Assembly: GCA_965247565.1 (NCBI GenBank)
Contig: CBDFHF010000003.1
Span: 1 to 64,000, forward strand
Length of the DNA: 64,000 nucleotides
Direction: 5' to 3'
Origin: CBDFHF01 sp965247565
GTDB lineage: Bacteria > Pseudomonadota > Gammaproteobacteria > Methylococcales > Methylomonadaceae
Shown one piece after another: positions 63,473 through 64,000 of this stretch. Under the pieces are notes generated by a model. That model saw only the letters and a program-made list of their open reading frames with translations. It made no database searches and was not told where the DNA came from. Every line of letters starts with the position of its first letter. Within the stretch, counting starts at the first letter, position 1. The position numbers and the translations under genes are program-made.

Positions 63473-64000
63473 ATGGAAATTGCTTTAAACGGTGTCGATA
63501 GAGCGGTATTAGTGCTTGCAGATGTGAATGACCCGCGGATTTTCGCAATCCGGCAGCATTTGCGCGATTATTGCCAACAACTAATCTTAACTGCACAGGT
63601 CTCCGAGATTATCTCGCTGATCAATACCTATCATGTTGAGCTTATTCTGCTTGACTTGCATTTATGTGGTGTTGCTTTAATCAAGCAACTCAGAGGACTA
63701 TCGAGTATCAACCTGAAAACCCCGGTTATAGCGCTTACCAACAATTCAGACAGAGAACAGAAAAAAAACATCATTGCCGCCGGCTTTGATGACTGTTTAA
63801 TAAAATCTGTAAATCTGAATCAGCTTGCTGAGCTACTTGAAGTTTGGCAGGTCAGTCAAAACGTCCCAAATGAATTAAGCTATGTTACGAGTATGCTTTC
63901 TAAAACCTACGGTAATAAAAAACTGGCATTAACTATTTTTCAGAAGCTTTTAATGGAACTGCCGGAACAGGTTTCTTCTATCAAAGAAGCCTTAGAAATA
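63473..64000 (+). CDS. Receiver-Hpt phosphorelay protein, 3' end outside window
   Basis: ATG 63473 has GTGGGAGC upstream. The first 176 residues include a receiver domain with phosphoacceptor Asp in LILLDLHL, PVIALTNNS and the conserved Lys in DDCLIKSV, followed from about residue 145 by a stretch (YGNKKLALTIFQKLLMELPEQ) matching the start of Hpt domains. No kinase domain precedes it, so it would relay phosphate rather than sense. It is divergent from the flagellar operon. The gene runs off the right edge. Confidence 0.75.
   Translation, partial: MEIALNGVDRAVLVLADVNDPRIFAIRQHLRDYCQQLILTAQVSEIISLINTYHVELILLDLHLCGVALIKQLRGLSSINLKTPVIALTNNSDREQKKNIIAAGFDDCLIKSVNLNQLAELLEVWQVSQNVPNELSYVTSMLSKTYGNKKLALTIFQKLLMELPEQVSSIKEALEI

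Overview
The window looks like chromosomal DNA of a gammaproteobacterium with a very large c-type cytochrome repertoire, a complete System I (Ccm) cytochrome-maturation operon, sigma54-type promoters, PEP-CTERM proteins and a polar-type (FlhF/FlhG, MotC/MotD-like) flagellar operon. A Methylococcales-like methanotroph would fit, but no methane-oxidation gene is present, so the genus is inference only.

Layout. Bases 1-3600 are an accessory patch downstream of a tRNA-Arg(CCG) gene. It holds the end of a RES-domain toxin, a palindromic element, a VapC toxin with a frameshifted antitoxin, a frameshifted LamG/PEP-CTERM protein and an IS5-family transposase with six frameshifts. All eight frameshifts are single-base insertions, almost all in short homopolymers, which suggests sequence error at least as much as decay. 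Bases 3700-14700 are housekeeping: Rep helicase, a ubiquinone-pathway flavin hydroxylase, and an unusually long glutamate synthase followed by a CysJ-like diflavin reductase. Bases 14766-21627 are ccmABCDEFGHI on the minus strand, including the small ccmD. A PpiC-type lipoprotein foldase follows.

Bases 22956-45860 are the most interesting part. A minus-strand operon (36867 to 22956) encodes seven multihaem cytochromes with 53 canonical CXXCH motifs plus noncanonical ones. It also encodes an outer-membrane beta-barrel, a NapH-like iron-sulfur membrane protein, a small Cys-rich membrane protein and a TlpA-like thioredoxin. Read together these look like a route for electrons from the quinone pool across the periplasm and outer membrane. 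Divergent from it, two giant paralogous octahaem proteins (1259 and 1297 residues, 8 CXXCH each) sit one after the other. Each is preceded by a nearly identical 333-bp cassette with tandem palindromes (core GTGTCATATGACAC, centres 31-32 bp apart) and a GG-N10-GC sigma54 promoter. A third sigma54-like promoter faces the minus-strand operon, so one palindrome array probably serves both directions. This arrangement is the best candidate for an undescribed, coordinately switched extracellular electron-transfer system.

Bases 46100-49900 are a second accessory patch: a DUF1566-domain surface protein, remnants of an IS30 transposase and of an antitoxin, a CCXG-type PEP-CTERM protein and an intact VapBC pair. 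Bases 49905-63146 are a minus-strand flagellar operon (fliLMNOPQR, flhBAFG, fliA, motor genes, a DUF2802 protein and a MEKHLA-domain protein) behind its own sigma54-like promoter. The window ends inside a divergent receiver-Hpt phosphorelay gene.
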